64,000 nucleotides of DNA from Pholiota molesta (taxonomy: Eukaryota; Basidiomycota; Agaricomycetes; Agaricales; Strophariaceae). Positions 10,607-23,209 of this stretch are shown here, piece after piece. A program made the translations under genes and the position numbers. Numbering within the stretch: position 1 is the stretch's first letter; each line of letters starts with the position of its first letter. The notes under the pieces were generated by a model. It did no database searches. It saw nothing but the letters and a program-made list of their open reading frames with translations, and was not told the DNA's origin. The stretch lies in the NCBI GenBank assembly GCA_014925825.1, contig JACGCK010000042.1:1-64000 (forward strand), written 5' to 3'.

Positions 10607-12871
10607 TCATTCAGGCATCTGCGAATTCTCCCGCGAAGGCTGCAGGATGCCCGACTCAAGACCTTGCTCCGTATCCTTCTCCCCACTCATTCCTGCGCGC
10701 GGGGCTTTATCCAAGCCCGTGTGAGTATCTCGTGCCTCTTCCGGCCCTGGTCCCCTCTCCACGTCGAATGTCTCATCATCACCTGTAACGATAATACCAC
10801 TGTGCACGCGCACCACCATTGACTCCAGATGCTGCCTCGGGCTCTGAATCGCTTTCTTCTCATCCAGTCTTTCATTCCTATCCGCTTCCGGGGCTACCGT
10901 GTCGCTCCCGTTGCTCTCCTCCTTCTTCCTCACTGGATCCCTAGCCGTTCCGATCGTGATCACGCCCTCGCAGTTAGAAGGCCCTCTATGTTCATCAAAT
11001 TCCCTCGCGCCCTTGGCTTGGGAAGAGGGCGCTCCGTGGCGGATGTAAGACCGCGAATTCAGATTGGCAAGGAGCGTATTGAAGTAAAGCGAACCGAGCG
11101 GAAAATCAAAAATGCAAAACCACAGATGGTACGGCGATACGGCGAGCTGTGGATGTTTTGAGTTCAGAACTATATTTCGGCACCGACAAGGGCCAGGCAG
11201 TGGGAAACGTACAAGGATCATCACGATTGTCGCGAAGAATGCGGTGAGCGATCCACTGCTCACCGTGACTATAAGCATGCGCTGTACAAGTTGCTTCGAT
11301 CTAGAAAGTATTTATGGAAATTGAGCTCAACTTGGACTTATTTTTGATCACATTACGGAGAAGGGACGAATAGACGCACTTGGTTAACCGTGGGGTCGTT
11401 GCCCGTAAAAGATAGACCATTCCAATGGCGACGAGGATATCTATCGTAGCGGCTAAGATTCGGAGGGCTTCGTTGAGCGCCTAACAGTATCATGAGGGCG
11501 TTAAAGAAGAATCTCAGAAGGTGGAGTCTTGCAAGGACTCACGGTTTCAACGGGTGTGGTGAGTGCGCTAAGATTTCGTCCATGATATCTACGGACCCAC
11601 TTCATGAATACGAAAGGCACAATTACAATCAGAGGGGAAGACTCACGATTTGACAATAAAAACTAGTAATCAAGTTCGGCTTAGCGCCCATTGATGATGA
11701 AGTGCAGAGAGTTTGAAGCATTGTCATCAGAAACGCACCAATGATCACAGCTATCGAATTGGTATTGGTTGAATGGTTATTTTTTTTTGATTTCTTTAGG
11801 ATTGAAGCAGCTCACTGATTTCGCCGCAAGCAAGGAGAACCTAGACGATAATATACCCATACGGTTAGCCTCCCCTCCTAAAATCTGGCTCCAACACAAT
11901 CTTACTACAACAAGGAGGTACATGGCCATGTAAATCTTGCGTGAGCGTGTACCGACACTCCTTCCGACTACAAAGACAAAATTTGATTCCTATTCGTCGA
12001 TGTTTAGGCAAAATAAACTTACAGAGATAGATTCGACGGGCAAGATACATCTGTACTGAGATAATCACGATGTGCTATAAAAGATAGCCAACCAATTATT
12101 TCAACATCAAGTTTCTCGATACAGTAAGCCTCACCCCGACCCAAATGTGGTGCTATTGTTCACAAGACAAACACTCAGTCGAAAAGCACTACTGCAATGA
12201 TGATATACACCGACCGTGATTCCCCTGTGGCGAACTCGCAATCAGATTCAAAAATAATGGAGTTCCGGACGTACAGCTGCACCGCGGTCAAATTGATCAA
12301 ATTACCCCATTTTTCGACGAAGGTATTCCATGCTTGAAAGGTTTGCCCCAGTAGGTATCGGTGTCCGAATACAAGATTTAATTCTATTGATGGACTCACA
12401 TCCGATTACCAGACAAATCTGGTTTCCCGTTTCTGCGAGCCTGATGTAGGAAGTAGTTAGTTACACAAACTAAACTACCCCGTTGAAGTTCGCTCACCAG
12501 AGAACTCCCACCTAAGGAGAGCGAGAGATCACCCTCTTGAATGAACAACCAACCAACACGCGAAATAATCGAAATCGCTCACCATCGCCTTTGTGAATGT
12601 TGGATCGCCCTCGCAGCTATGCGGTTTACAGTGAGCACGCAATGGATGGATGTCATGAGCCGACAAATCTTACTTCATCGAATAAATAAATCTAACAATA
12701 ATAATAGTTAGATACGACAGCGCCATAAACATTGGCAACATGTACTCACACTTGCAGACATGACACGCCGTACAAAGTATACGAGAAGATGAGTCCAAGC
12801 AGCACTCCTCCATAAGATGAAGTGATATCCAAACCAGTAGGAGCAGGAGCAGAAGTGGTATTCGAGGCCAT
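10607..12871 (-). CDS. DUF6534-type multi-pass membrane protein
   Basis: Start ATG at 12871 (MASNTTSAPAPTGLD). Exons were chained by hand: the first ends at CLQ, the next gives EGDPTFTKAM, then a 14-nt exon (GVLW), then LAETGNQICLVIG, a segment around VQMYLARRIYL, the block LAATIDILVAIGMVYLLR, and a last exon with LGSLYFNTLLANLNSR. The final two blocks match the C-terminal half of the basidiomycete DUF6534 family: a helix followed by an LY.NSLLA.LN.R-like signature. About seven hydrophobic helices are followed by an acidic/Ser-rich cytoplasmic tail ending at 10607. Function of the family is unknown; sensing or signalling roles are only speculation. Intermediate exon limits between 11650 and 12400 are uncertain. 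Confidence 0.75.
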
Positions 12872-13090
12872 GCAGCTTGAAATTTGGTATTGTGGAGGCT
12901 GCAGTGGTCGGCGTATGCATCTTCCATCGAACGTCTCCCTTATAGTGGGTTTGGGCCGTGTATGTGTGTTTATCCGCTTCGCCTGCGTCGTCGAAAGGGA
13001 TAATAGAGTCGTGGTAAGACATGCCCCGTTACTGCTGTTTTCACGTACTGTGCATAGATCTTGGCCCTTATCCCGTTGTACATTTCGTTC

Positions 13091-13098
13091 TATATATA
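13091..13098 (-). promoter_or_regulatory. TATA-like box of the DUF6534 gene
   Basis: TATATATA about 220 bp upstream of the ATG at 12871, on the side expected for a minus-strand promoter. Confidence 0.35.
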
Positions 13099-13567
13099 GG
13101 AGGACATTTGAATGCGCTGCGATGTATAAATGACGATCTCGGAGAGGTGTGCATTGCACATGTCTCGTGACAGGTGGACTTGGCCATCGCCAAACTACTG
13201 TCCATGAGCAGAATCTTTCGCTTGATTCGTCCTTCGAATACGTTGGATGTTGATTTCCCGAGTTTGCCTATTATAAAGACTTACTGTAGCCCCTAAAACA
13301 CCGAAAGCTTGTTCATTCAATTGATATGGGGTACGAGATAGAATTTGTGAGCCGTCCGCTAGATCGAAGATTTGATTCCGCGCTACCGCATCGTAAGCTC
13401 GTGACAAGTCTTGAGTTCAATAGCATATCCGGGGTGCGTTCAGGTGATTGGGTATCGGAAATGAGTAATGGTCATTTGTTACGCGTATACACAAGGAAGA
13501 AGCCTTCTACGATCTTCGAAAGTGTCAGGAATGCAAATGAATACAGTTGCGCCGACATAACGAAGCT

Positions 13568-15122
13568 TCAGAAGCAGAATGGAGTCCCAACGAGAATTCC
13601 GAAATACTGAAAGTTGCGGATATAATCAGACTTTACGATTAGATAAAGACTCTCGAATGATGCGTACCGTTGTATGTGCTAAATTGACACCCTGAGAGGG
13701 AATTGATGCTGAACCATTAGGATCCTCGCCCTCGGGATCGCATTTCATGGTGGTCTCTTCCGAATGAGGGGTGGTATATAGCCAATATTCGATCCCTAGG
13801 ACTTTATAAGAATATTTCACGCAGGCGAGGCGAATATCTGGGGCAAACCGTGATGATGGTATCCCAACTGCCGTGGTATTATGGTCGGTACACTAATGAA
13901 TCGTGAGCATGATATGTTTTTCGACCAAAGCACAATTACCCATCATTTCCATGAACCACTAGAAAGCCAAGTCACATTCAACGACGTGTAATCAGAGAAG
14001 GACTATCAAACCCACCTCTATGAGCATCTTCACCAAAGGTGGCGTTGACATAGTCCGAGAAGATTTTGTTCTTAAACAAGTTCGTTGAGATATTTCACTC
14101 GAAAAAAAAGTTGAACTCACTCCAGTTCGAGGTGCTCCATACGAGTAAGCCCGCAGTAGCCTGATTAACAGTCCAACGTCATTTCTTTTATCGCTATAGC
14201 CAAATTTAGGTAACCGTACTACTTACGTAGTCTTGAAAATTTGTTGCAATGAGACGGCTGCCAAAAGCGCCAAAGATCCACCCAGTGAATGTCCCGTAGT
14301 GACGATGGAGTATCCTGGGTGTTCCGATAGCTGTTTATCAACGGCATGTACGACTTCGGCGCCAATCGAATCCCAGCTATAGGGCGTGAAACATCAGAAT
14401 CAGGATCAGGATGTTTTTCTGGTCATCGCATAGGCCTCACGCAACCAGAAACCCACTATGAACACGCGTTCCTGCTATGTAATGAAAAATATATTAGGTG
14501 CTAGTAGTACGATGCAGACAAAATTTGCTCACAGGGAAGTTTTACGCCGGGGAACTCGAAAGGAACTAGGAGAACCTGAGCATTAATGATCATGTCGGTG
14601 ACTGACGCGCTTTAAATAAACAGAACGCTTTAGCGAAGAGGTCGTCCACAAATAAATGAGCAAAAATAAACCTTCCCCTTAGGGCCACGATGATCTCCTT
14701 GCGACTATCATCTCGAGCAATGAATCCGTGTACATCTGTCAGGGTATTCGTGAACTATCTTGCACAGAGAGAGATAGTGGTATGGCGTTGAGAATTCGGC
14801 GTCTCCCTTGGCCAACCAATATATATGCACCTCGATGACAAGATGATTCCCATTTGGGCGAAGGCATAGTGGGGTGTATACCGAAGTGGCATACTTGAAA
14901 TAGTAGACCAAGCACTCGTATAGCTCTAGGAGATGACAATGGGTCAGCGACTGCACGGGCGATGTGGAAAGGAACCCAGGTTCCAGTTGCCAACCCCTCG
15001 AAATTGACTTGGAATGAATATTGCTTTCGTTCACAGTATGCATCGATACTGGATATCAGATCGTGTATGAGCTCGTTCGGTTCTTCAAAAACAAGGATGG
15101 AGCACAAAGCGTTCGAGTTCAA
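13568..15122 (-). CDS. class 3 lipase (alpha/beta hydrolase, fungal lipase-like)
   Basis: Exons joined by splice sites give, in order: LYECLVYYFKYATSVYTPLC, DVHGFIARDDSRKEIIVALRG, GTRVHSGFLVAWDSIG, SIVTTGHSLGGSLALLAAVS (nucleophile Ser in GHSLGG), LRAYSYGAPRTG, FSDYVNATFGEDAHR, VVHGNDGVPTIIP (likely catalytic Asp), EYWLYTTPHSEET, and a last exon ending NLAHTTYFGILVGTPFCF with the probable catalytic His. This is the order of the Rhizomucor-type lipase family, which hydrolyses acylglycerols or feruloyl esters, usually outside the cell. The first well-supported exon begins at 14925. The segment upstream to 15122 is open, but no signal peptide was found, so the N-terminus is unresolved. It lies directly downstream of the esterase gene on the same strand. 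Confidence 0.8.
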
Positions 15123-15309
15123 GAGAGGTGTTGTAGTATTGGTTCGGAGTTGACAGCTTCAATGCTGCAGTGACCCCTTGGTATTATGATCCGAAGTTAG
15201 ATCGGCGCTTGAATACTCCGAGTCTTGGACTTAGCTCGACGAGTCCGACATGCAGGAGCCCTACAAAGCAGGAAAAAACCTTTCCATTACATATATTCCA
15301 CAACACGCC

Positions 15310-17577
15310 TCAATTCTCTTGCTGCCCAACCAAACTCGCCACTAGCTCACACCGACTCTTCTCCTCCGCAGCCTCCTGCTCTACGAAGCTTCCACTAACA
15401 GTCGTCGAGCCCGACACATCCTCCTGCAACACAATCCTCGAGTTCTGAGTGGTGAAAGCCGTCCAGGAAGGGGACTTTGGGAGCTTGAACGTGTTCGGGT
15501 CTCCAGAGCGCACGAAGGATATCCAGTATGCGATTAGTTCTTGGGCGAAGCTGACATCGGCGGCACTCATTGGGGTGAACGTCGTCGTGCCATTAAATCT
15601 GAGGATGGAAATGGCTCAAAATCGTGTTTGATAGGGAGAAGGTGTGGGCAGCGAGGCTTACCCCGTGGATGTCCCTCTGAACATCATCCAGTTCTCAGAA
15701 GCGTGGTATACAGCAGCCGCTCCAGGTGTTCTTTGGTTATAGCGATAAGTCCACGATTTAGTCGCGGCGCCAAACGCAGTCCCCATGAGGGAACGCTAAA
15801 CATCGTCGTTAGAACGAGAGAACATGCACTCGAATACCAAACTTACCGCGCAACGAAGCTCGGAATCGCCTGTCAGTGTCTGGAATTGGAGATCTGTGGT
15901 TCCAAATTCCGACAGAGGGTATTTCTAGCGCATAGTCATTAGAATATGAAGGTTATAACAACCTGATGGAATAAAATTACCGCTATCAAGGCATTTGTAG
16001 AAGCATTCGTAAGCGAAGGGAAGAAAGACTGCAAAGCCGCGGCGATATCAGTGCCACCGGACAAAGTTTCGTTCGAGGTCGCTCTAACGCAAATTAGTCA
16101 GTCAAATCTACATAGCTCAGGATCAGTTAGTATTAGAGGGAGAGACGTACCCCACGATGAGAGGCACCTTCGCGAACTTGCCTGCAAGGATAGACTTCGT
16201 TGGGAAATCGGTGATTGTCGTGCCGTCGATGACAGGATGGAAGACGTTGTACCCCGAAGCTGTGCTAAGCATTGGACGAACGAGTTAATCCAAGCCCAAC
16301 TTTCGTTGAAGGGATGTATGGCTTACAATGCAGATGTAGTCGCCGCGTCTTGTGCCATCGCCAATGCACTGACGCTAGCTTTTCTCAAACAGGAAAGTTG
16401 TTGAGGGGGAGTTCCTTGTCCGCATCCCGCATGGTTGGCGTAGAAATTGAACAAAGGCTGTAAAAGACCCATCCTTCATCAACACCCAAGGTACGAAAAA
16501 GGCAAAGAGCCAAGGATCAATCCATACCTCCTGTTGCTCCGGCGTAGGCAAAGGCGTGCGATACACACTCTGCGCAATCGCCTGACTGAACAGCCTCGCC
16601 CCCTCATTCGCCACAAGATGCAGCTCCGTCGAGCTGCCCCCCGCACTCTCCCCATTGATCGTCACCTTTTTTGGATCGCCGCCGAAGCTCTGGATGTTCG
16701 CCTGGACCCACTTGAGCGCCTGGATCTGGTCGAGGAAGCCCGCGTTGAGGGCGCCGTTGGAGGCGTCCTGCAGGGCGGGCGTGGCGAGGAAGCCGAAGGA
16801 GGAGAGGCGGTAGTAGACGGAGACGGCGATGATGTTGGGGCTTTGGTTGATCCAGTGGTCGAAGGGCCAGTTTGCGGGGTTTCCATAAACGTAGCCTAGG
16901 AGGATTGAGAGGCTGAGAAAGGAAGAAGACGACGAAGTAAAAAGGGAGAAGTGGTACCTCCACCGTGGATGTACACGAGAACAGGAACTATGCAATGAGG
17001 TTATTCAATATGTAGTACCTAGTAGGGGAAACGAACTTACGATTACTGTGTTTTGTTGCATTAACAGGGGCGTAGATATTCACTTTCAGGCAATCTTCAC
17101 TTCCAGCTCCTCCGGCGTCCCCACCTATATAAATCGGTATATATATATATATATCCCAAATACACTCTTAAAAACTTGATAGCACTCACTTCCCGTGGTT
17201 CCTTGGATGCAAAAGTCCGGGTATTGTGTCGCATCAATGACAGCACCTTTCGACTCAGAAGCCACCCTAGCCGTGTTCAGAGGAAGAGGCGCGCGAAAAC
17301 GCCTGTCGCCTACGGGAGGCTCAGCATAAGGAATTCCCAGATACGCCACAGTGTTTGGGTATGATCTGTTTCCTGAATATTTTGCGTAGCCTGTGTCGAC
17401 GATGTTGGATCCGGTTCCAGAAGACACAGAGGTGCTTAGGGCGAATAAGCCATCGCGATAGACGTAGCTCGCCAGCGCAAGCATCAAAAGCGAAGAGAAA
17501 CCCATGACCGACGAGAGTGATGCTGTAGACTGCTGCCCCGTGGGGTATATTTGATTTGTTTTCACCATCGCCGCCAC
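15310..17577 (-). CDS. carboxylesterase/lipase type B
   Basis: Multi-exon alpha/beta hydrolase of the cholinesterase-like family. The likely start is the ATG at 17505 (MGFSSLLMLALASYVY), which begins a signal-peptide-like segment; an upstream in-frame ATG is at 17577. Recognisable blocks: YLGIPYAEPPVGDRRF, EDCLKVNIYAPVN, VPVLVYIHGGG (oxyanion hole), SVYYRLSSFGFLA, VTINGESAGGSS (catalytic Ser), GYNVFHPVIDG, a segment with SNETLSGGTD, and VYHASENWMMF (likely catalytic His). The C-terminus has the family's FVRSGDPNTF block. All elements of the triad region are present, so it is probably an active secreted esterase. The first intron contains a TA microsatellite. The neighbouring lipase on the same strand suggests a shared role in ester or lipid degradation. 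Confidence 0.88.
17138..17154. repeat. TA microsatellite
   Basis: Run of about eight TA dinucleotides inside the first intron of the type-B esterase. Confidence 0.9.
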
Positions 17578-19713
17578 GAGTGCTCGCCTTTTAAGTCTGA
17601 AAATCTAGTAGACGGTCCGGCGCAGTCACGACGATTATGTGTTCATTTGTAGGAAGCCAGAAAGAAGGTCGACGAGCAATGGATCTAGTGCAATGGGAGC
17701 ATGAGTCTTGACGAAGTTGGGTCATGCTACTTCACCGTGGTCCCGAAATTTGTCCGACCGGATTTGCTGGCCGTCGTCTCCAAGTCGTCTCACGAGTCAA
17801 CGTCGTCTGCTGGTGACACCATGGGGGCACCCACTGCCACCACCCAGGCTCCTAAAACCAGCCTGGTTTCCCTCGTATTCCTAGCCCATTCCAGGTAGCA
17901 TGCTTGGTCTCTAGGACAACACAAAACTTACTTGTTCACTTTTATTCGAACTTGTCTGAACTTGAAGTTGTAAATTATCTCGAAATGACCTGTCCAATAT
18001 TTCGAGGTCCCGTGCTGGTCACGTGTCAAAACCGCGCGCGTCGCCTCGAAGTCGCGTCGCACGAACTTGCGCAATGTGCATACACTCCTTTCTGCTTACC
18101 ACCAGGTTCCGACCCATTACGTTATCTTCCCTCTCTAACAACAAATCTATGAGCTCGTTGACGAAAGTGTTCTGCCAAGTATCAGCTCCTTTGATAATTC
18201 TTGCCGTGGATATGCCCTCTGGGCCTACTTACTCCCATCAAATAGTTGAATTTTCTGTTTGTACAACTACATTTGTGCGTTGCCACACTGGTAACACATA
18301 TGGTTTGCCATACCATGTATTATGCGTGCCCGCGGTAAATTTAAAGGGCTGAGGTATGTTTTCGACGCATATACGCGGTCACTTGACTTTTGCTTGACTT
18401 CAATGGCGAGTATCCAGTGCGTCACCATCTAATGTCGGCTCTAACTTACCCCTCTGCTCAAGGGCAGGTGTACCCGGTCTACCAGGCTAGTTGCGATATC
18501 GTTGTGTTGCGCTACCTGTACACCTTCAACATGGGATACCGAGCCAGGTTCGGGCAGCCCGGATTGGAGCCTCAGTTGGAGACATTGGGCGCTTATTATT
18601 TGGGAATACTTTGGGGATACTGATGAGTGTTTGTGTTTTTTCCTATAAGTCGTTTGTGCTTACGGTCGTGCTCATTTTCACTAGGACCCATCGTCTCCAC
18701 TGGCGTGGCCGTGAAGGACGCCCATCCGGCAAGTTCAGCACCTTGTTCCATGTTCGCAGCAACTTCGTCCAGCGCAAGTCCTGATCCACGAAGGTTTCAG
18801 GCGCTACGTTTTGGCCCTCTCCCCTACCGACACCACGCAATTCTCCGCATCTTTTGAGTCACCTTCTTCCGAGCTATTATCTTGCTATTATCTGGATGAA
18901 ATGCGGGCGTGGACGTGGGCGCGGGCGTCATGGTTGCTCAGAAGATGTCAAAGATGTCAATTGATTTGAGATTTGTTGGGAATGGGAAGTGTATATTCTT
19001 CAAGTTCCTCGTCGAAGTCATCATTAAACTCCCTACGTTTTGATAGCCTTCGTAAATGATATAGCAGACATACCTTCCCGCCATGCGTGGACTGTGAACG
19101 CATGTGAGCCTTGGACACCTGGAACTCGGTCGTCTCACCTCGAGTCTTCTTTATGCCGTTTGTCCCAGATCTCTTTCAGTTTCGTGGTCTCTTCGTCAAT
19201 TGACTTGTAGCAAGAGCAAAGAGGTTCTGAAGGAAAATTTGAGAGAAAAAAAAAACAATGCCAGCAACTCACTTGGAAAAGCCAAGTACGAATAATGTTA
19301 GAATCACTTGTCAACTACTTATCTATTTGAACGCCTAGGCTGCGAAGCTCGAGCGAATCAATCAAAAGCCCAGAATCAGTCAAGGGAATTCGAGAGGTTT
19401 CCAATTTGAGGCACATCCGCAGACCATGCATACGAGGTCACATGGTGTTGGTTCAACTTCCTTGACGCGACGGATGCACGGTCCTCCTCCTCCCCTCATC
19501 TTCCTCCCACATTCGATATCTCAGGATATCCATCCGCGCTACATTTCTAAAACACACAAAATCAAAAGTCTTCGTACGTGTATCTTCCATGCATATGTAG
19601 CAATTCGCTGACTGACTATGGCTCGACGCAGGTCTGAAGCACACCCACGCTCTCTACTAACCATTATTTGTTAACAGCAACGACGTCTATTCAACACCCG
19701 AGCATATAAAGAT
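17578..19713. other. intergenic region, no supported gene
   Basis: Several plus-strand frames of 60-110 codons exist at 17.7-18.9 kb, but they overlap each other and lack domains or a consistent exon chain. TATA-like CATATAAAG at 19702-19710 is only a few bases before the next gene's ATG and may mark its promoter or be incidental. Confidence 0.55.
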
Positions 19714-22700
19714 ATGGCTCAACCTTCGCAACAATTTCCACCTTGGCTGTCTCCATCTGCGTTCATAGTCACGGATGCAGCAGGAACGCCTGTGGCCACC
19801 GAGACGAGTATCGTGTACATCCCTCCCACGTACTTCGGACCGAGTGTAAGTTTGCAATGTCTTGTTTCAGTTTCGTACTAAATGAGATGCTTTACAGATA
19901 CCATTAGGCACATTGTATGTTTTTGGTGGCTCGACAGAACCAGCAACAGTGGAATTACCATCCCCTACTCCGCAGACCACAACCACTGTGGCACCTCCTT
20001 CAACTACAGCGACACCTTCTCTAACGACTTCTCTTACGACAACTGCGACACCTACGACTACTGTATCTATATCTTCTACTACTGCGATAACTACTTCCTC
20101 ACTCACGACCTCTGCGATAACTACTTCCTCACTCACGACCTCTGCGATATCTACAACCTCATCTTCTGCTCCATCTACTTCCTCTCTCACGACCTCTGCG
20201 ACATCTACAACTTCATCTTTTTCTTCATCTGTATCATCTAACACCATTCCTAATTCTACATTAACATCAACATCCGCCACAAATACATCAACAGCGATTG
20301 GCCCAGCCGCCATGGCCGGCCTGACCAAAGGCCAGCTCGTCGGCGTCATCGTCGCGAGCATCCTCGGCCTCATCTTCCTCTTCGTCCTCGCGCTCTTCCT
20401 CTATCTCTGGTGCAGAGGCCGTCGAAACAGACGCGGCGCCAACACACTCTCCCAAGGCATCGACGACGACTACTATTTCGTACCCGAAGGCGCAGGGCGC
20501 GTCCCGGGCGAAGGCTCTCCGCGCCACAGCGGCGAGGAACAAGACCCCTTCCTCCAGCGCAGCAGCGGTGCAGGGTGGGCCGCCGAGTCTTCTACTGCAG
20601 GCGGCAACTCAATGGGCGCCGCAGCGGCTGCAGGCGCCGTCGGTGCGGCTCAGATGGCGCAGGTGCCCAGCAACAACTCCGCCTCGCGCCCTACGGTCGC
20701 GCGCGTCCCACCCCCGACGACGGGCAGCAACTCCTCCCAATCCACAGGCTCGCACGCGTCCGGCTTCGGCGTGCTCCTCGACCGGCCGAGCATGTCGCTT
20801 GGCCTGCTTCCTATCACTTCAGAGCACGAAGAGCACAGGTTCAGCCGGCAGCTCTCGAACAGCGACATGGCGCGTATCGGCCGCGAGAGCGTGCTGCCGG
20901 ACGACCTCGACCAGTACCCGGACGATGAATACACCGGCGCCTACGCGTACTCGCGATACTCGCAGCACCCACCGCCGCGCCTGGTCGGCGCCGCTACAGC
21001 AACTACGCCCCTGCTCGGCGAGCGCGAGGCATCGCCGCACCCGTCGTTCGAAGAACCGACGTTGCTCACCGCGCGCCGCGTGAAAGTCGAGGACCTCGGC
21101 CCGCGCACTGCGTCGCAGAGTACTTCTGGGTCGCCGGAGACTGTCCGCCGCGGCAGCGGGGGCTTTCTGGGCGCCCTAGGCCTTGGGGTCTCAACCTTGG
21201 ACGGCTGAGCTGGTTCAGGAACCTTGATTCGCCAAGGAGCTCAGGCGCTGCGGAGCCTTCGTACACGACTGATCCGCTCTTGGAGAAGGACTTGGAGACG
21301 GGGCGCGGATTACTCAGCCCAGCGTCGGCGGCGGCAGGAACAGACAGCTTTGGGGCCAGAGCGCGCGGCGCCGGCCCTGACGGGACGCGGCCGCGGTCAG
21401 GCGTCAGTGCGCGCACCGGGACGTCTGCGAGCGGTGGAACGCTCTATCACGACGCGGAGTCGTCCGTCCCTGGCACACCCGTCCTCGCGCCTCTGCCGCG
21501 CGCCATCACACCGGGGGATAACGGACACCATTCGCATACGCCCTCGCCGTCGCACTCGCAGCTGGCGCTCTCGGAGCAGGCCTGGCTCGCGGGGGGCCCG
21601 CTGCCCGCTGCTGGCGGCCTGAGCGGCGCGAGCAGCCCACCGGGGTACGAGCAGCCCCTTGCGGGTTTGTCCGCGGCGACGTCGCCCACTGGTACGACCT
21701 TCGATCACACGCCGGGCGCGGACGTGCTCGACATGCCCGCGCCCCCTGCATTAACGCACTTCGCGTCCATCTCGTCGATGAAGGAGACCGCCACGGTCAG
21801 CAGCGTCGGCGTCAGCGGCGGGTACAAGCCCGCCCCGTTCCCGCCCCTGGGCTGGACACCGTGCGCCCGGTCGGGTGGGCGGATGTTGCCGCGGGCAATG
21901 CGAGCCCTACAGGGTCGTTTGGGGTGGATATGGGCGGCCGAGAGGCTGAGCGTGGGGCGCGTCGGGCGGATAGTATGATCGATGTGCTGGAGGACGCACC
22001 ACCGGATGCGGAGCTTGGATGGCGCGCGATGGCTGCGCAGACGACGCCGGCTGATTTGGGGCGCAGAGGGACGTTTGGCACTGTACGTTGTCTTTTCCCC
22101 TCCTTTTCTATCGTATATTTCCTGACTGTCGCTAATTGCTGCCTCTGTTGCACAGTATGTCCACGGTCTGGGCGGCATCATGTCCGAACGCGGCTCCCTG
22201 CACTCCATGCGCTCGCACTTCAGCCCCTCCTCGCGCTCGACCGGCTCCGCGCCCGCGTCGCGCCGCGACTTCGAGTCCTCCATCGGCTCCGCGGTCTCCT
22301 CCCGCCCCTCCGTCGCCGCCGCGCGCTCGCCGGCGGGCAGCGTCAGCCACTACGCCGGCGCCTCCGCGCACGCGCAGTCCCTCGCGCACAAGGCCAGCCT
22401 CTCGTCGGAGGACCGCCGCCTCGGCGCGATGTCGCCTGCGCTGTCGGCGTTCGGGCACCAGGCGCGGCACGGGTCCTCGCGCTCCGGCTCGGGTTCGGGC
22501 GCAGGGTCGGGCGCGGAGCCCCCCGTGGTGCCGGTGATTGGCGCCCCGCCCGAGGCGCGGATGAGCCCAGACAAGCTCGGCGGGGCGCGCGCGCTGCGTG
22601 CAGCGCCGAGCGCGTCGTCGGACGATGCGGCGGCGTTTTTGGACACGAGCTTCGGGACGATAAGGCCGGTGCGGTCGCTGAGCCCGTTGAGTGCGACGTT

Positions 22701-22758
22701 CCCAATGAATGCGCCGTGGGCGGGTGGGCTGGACAGTGATTGGCAGCCGTCGGCGTGA
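19714..22758 (+). CDS. Ser/Thr-rich single-pass membrane protein
   Basis: Three exons: 19714-19845, 19898-22082, 22156-22758. It has a short N-terminal domain (about 55 aa, no clear signal peptide), then a long Thr/Ser-rich stretch likely to be O-glycosylated, one membrane helix (VGVIVASILGLIFLFVLALF) followed by RGRRNRR, and a long disordered cytoplasmic region ending SDWQPSA. This layout resembles fungal cell-wall sensors of the Wsc/Mid2 kind, but no WSC domain was seen, so the role is only a guess. The frame breaks by one base near 21130-21190 and again near 21850 (CTGGGCTGG). In both places coding continues in the -1 phase, consistent with one G missing from a run. The large cytoplasmic part has very high GC at third positions. 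Confidence 0.75.
20087..20205 (+). repeat. direct repeats encoding a Thr/Ser-rich tandem
   Basis: A roughly 30-bp unit (ACTTCCTCACTCACGACCTC and following) is repeated two to four times with small changes, giving TSSLTTSA-type peptide repeats in the extracellular part of the single-pass protein. Confidence 0.8.
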
Positions 22759-23209
22759 GGAGGTTGAGATGGTTTCGTCTTTTCATGACGATGATGGTCG
22801 TTCGAGCGCTAGGCTCGTTCGACTTGAGGATGCGAGTTTTGCATGGCCTGCCTGATTTTTGCGAGGGTCGGGCGAAGCAGAGGCTTCGCCATCGGACATT
22901 CGACCTTGCACTGGCACGCTATGTCTGCTGATTTTCTTGATGTTTCTCTCTTGCTTTAGGCAGAGAATGTGATTTTCTTGTTGGGTGCTTGATTTTTTGC
23001 CTCTTTTTATTACCTTGCTACACATATCTTCTGCTCATTTCACGCATACATACGAACGATGACTTCATGAATGATGATCCTGCTTTTTTCTCGCGATATG
23101 TATTCAAGTAGTATATGAAAATGCATTATGTTTCAAACGTACACAGGAGAGCAGTCTGAGAGCAAAGAAAAGTAGGAAAAAAAGGAATGTACATGGCGGG
23201 GATGTATGA

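Noticed and set aside
13326..13610. 94-codon plus-strand frame
   Set aside because: Antisense to the terminal exon and 3' flank of the lipase gene.
17700..18860. Overlapping plus-strand frames of 60-110 codons
   Set aside because: No domain, no consistent splice chain, mutually overlapping.
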